The translations under genes and the position numbers were made by a program. The notes under the pieces are model-generated. The model saw only the letters and a list, made by a program, of their open reading frames with translations, did no database searches and was not told where the DNA came from. 64,000 nt of DNA from CAWHNT01 sp963830775 (GTDB taxonomy: Bacteria; Pseudomonadota; Alphaproteobacteria; Geminicoccales; Geminicoccaceae), in contig CAWHNT010000032.1 in NCBI GenBank assembly GCA_963830775.1, forward strand, positions 310,001-374,000, read 5' to 3'. Numbering within the stretch: the first letter of the stretch is position 1; each line of letters starts with the position of its first letter. This document shows positions 62,870 through 64,000 of this stretch, piece after piece.

Positions 62870-63229
62870 TCAGGGGATGCCTGCTTCAGGCTCCGGATGC
62901 GGCGTTTGTGCCTTCGCCTTGCGCGGGCGCGACTTCTTGACCTCGGGGGTCTCCGCCCCGCCGGCCTCGCCCTGGCCTTTGAGTGCCGCGAGCTCGGCCT
63001 CGAGCCGGACCATCTTGGCCGCGAGGTCCTCCTGCTCCGAGCGGGCCTTGGCCGCCATCGCCTTGACCGCGTCGAACTCCTCGCGGGTCACGAGGTCCAT
63101 GTCGGCGGCCATGCGCTCGATCCGCTCGCGGACCCGGGTCTCGATCTCCTCGCGCAGCCCGCCCAGCGTGTGCAGCGCCCCGCTCGCCATCTTGGCGAAA
63201 TCGTCGAACAGGCGGTTGCTGGTCTGCAT
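62870..63229 (-). CDS. ubiK: UbiK accessory factor (BMFP, YqiC-like)
   Basis: A 119-residue coiled-coil protein: NRLFDDFAKMASGALHTLGG, REEIETRVRERIERMAADMD and LVTREEFDAVKAMAAKARSE. This is the BMFP/YqiC pattern. UbiK helps the ubiquinone biosynthesis complex at the membrane. The tail is Lys/Pro-rich. Confidence 0.92.
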   Translation of the reverse strand: MQTSNRLFDDFAKMASGALHTLGGLREEIETRVRERIERMAADMDLVTREEFDAVKAMAAKARSEQEDLAAKMVRLEAELAALKGQGEAGGAETPEVKKSRPRKAKAQTPHPEPEAGIP

Positions 63230-63378
63230 GGCTTTCTCTCCACGTAGCTGCGCGCTACTGCGAGCCTACGATATGGCCTGGGCCGGCGGATGCCGCAACC
63301 GGCATGGAGGTTGCCGCATCCGGCTCAGCCGCTTAAGAGGCAGCCATCCATGCGAGTTCCGACCGGGCCAGCCTGCCC

Positions 63379-64000
63379 TTGCCCTTCCTTGCCATTCCCT
63401 TTCCTGCGATCGACCCGGTGCTGGTCCAGCTCGGCCCGTTCGCGATCCGCTGGTACGCGCTGGCCTACATCACGGGCATCGTGGCGGGCTGGACGCTGGC
63501 GCGTCGGCTGGTGCAGCGCCCGGGCTGGGTGATCGACGGCGTCGCGGTCGACGACCTCGTCCTCTACGTCACGCTGGGGATCATCCTGGGCGGCCGGCTG
63601 GGCTACGTGCTCTTCTACCAGCCTGAGTGGTACCTCACCCATCCGGTCGAGATCCTGCACGTCTGGCGCGGCGGGATGTCGTTCCATGGCGCCCTGATCG
63701 GGATCATCACCTCGCTCTTCCTCTTCGCCTGGAAGCGCAGCATCCCGGTCCTGGAGATCGGCGACATCGTGGCGGCGGTGGGGCCTTTGGGCCTGTTCCT
63801 CGGCCGGATCGCCAACTTCATCAACGGCGAGCTCTGGGGTCGGACCAGCGACGTGCCCTGGGCCGTGATCTTCCCGGGCGCCGGGCCCCTGCCCCGCCAT
63901 CCGAGCCAGCTCTACGAGGCCGTGCTCGAGGGCCTCGTGCTGTTCCTCGTCGTCCAGCTCCTGGCCTGGCGGCCCCGCCGCCCCGAGCAGCGCGGGCAGA
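63379..64000 (+). CDS. lgt: Prolipoprotein diacylglyceryl transferase, C-terminus off the window
   Basis: From TTG 63379: PFLAIPFPAIDPVLVQLGPF, AIRWYALAYITGIVAGW, then GGMSFHGALIGI and the Lgt signature GRIANFINGELWGR. The protein is in the inner membrane and transfers diacylglycerol to the Cys of lipobox proteins, several of which are encoded in this window. The TTG is chosen because the conserved N-terminus begins there and no ATG or GTG is in frame nearby. The gene is cut at 207 codons by the window end. Confidence 0.94.
   Translation, partial: MPFLAIPFPAIDPVLVQLGPFAIRWYALAYITGIVAGWTLARRLVQRPGWVIDGVAVDDLVLYVTLGIILGGRLGYVLFYQPEWYLTHPVEILHVWRGGMSFHGALIGIITSLFLFAWKRSIPVLEIGDIVAAVGPLGLFLGRIANFINGELWGRTSDVPWAVIFPGAGPLPRHPSQLYEAVLEGLVLFLVVQLLAWRPRRPEQRGQ

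Noticed and set aside
1..64000. CRISPR array, prophage or large conjugative element
   Set aside because: No regularly spaced repeats, cas genes, phage structural genes or conjugation genes were seen.

Overview
The window is a GC-rich (clearly well above 60% G+C) chromosomal segment of an alphaproteobacterium. The type fits Rhodospirillales/Geminicoccales-like genomes: short flagellins, the gatC-gatA-gatB/ruvX neighbourhood, UbiK, DUF3309, RT0821/Lpp0805-type lipoproteins, CUT2 sugar transport and a fused ATP sulfurylase/APS kinase. The exact taxon cannot be fixed from sequence reading alone.

Layout. 1-8.7 kb: two EamA transporters, a ChaN-like lipoprotein, a RimK-like ATP-grasp enzyme, a YnjB/YnjC-type ABC importer without its ATPase, an HNH protein and two small exported proteins. 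8.9-17.7 kb: a conserved unknown, an HD-domain protein, a secreted sulfatase, and a divergent CUT2-type sugar ABC operon whose binding-protein gene carries a frameshift. 17.7-23.7 kb: an accessory scrap-yard. It holds a glutamine synthetase relic, an IS1595 element, an IS5-type element split by a serine-recombinase element, a DUF4238 relic cut by the IS5 end, and a frameshifted MazEF pair. The DNA between these pieces is more A/T-rich. 23.7-29.3 kb: YaiI-like protein, GatB, a decayed HigBA pair sitting between gatB and gatAC, an intact VapBC pair and RuvX.

29.4-33.6 kb: a PhoQ/PhoP-like two-component system with PepSY proteins and a cytochrome b561. The divergent promoter carries four OmpR-type half-sites. 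33.6-41.2 kb: a frameshifted DUF6880 gene, RecQ overlapping a HepT/MNT toxin-antitoxin pair, and a 5-oxoprolinase gene broken by five frame changes. 41.3-51.6 kb: a GGDEF-EAL protein, acetyltransferase, EF-hand protein, peptidoglycan-binding lipoprotein, TauE exporter beside the sulfate-activation enzyme, SGNH hydrolase, a DMT transporter, a cupin and an SDR. 51.7 kb: tRNA-Pro(TGG). 53-60.2 kb: late flagellar genes fliS-fliD-flaG and two flagellin genes. The first flagellin is interrupted by an internal piece of an IS630 transposase and the second is intact. 60.4-64 kb: CsaA, a TetR regulator, ProC, YbjN, UbiK and the start of Lgt.

The main themes are a nested mobile-element cluster, four toxin-antitoxin pairs in different states of decay (VapBC intact; MNT/HepT doubtful; MazEF frameshifted; HigBA relic), and many single-base frame changes, often in short G or C runs. 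These last may be real gene decay or consensus errors in the assembly. No CRISPR array, prophage or large defence island is visible. The best candidate for something little described is the serine-recombinase element at about 20100-22010.
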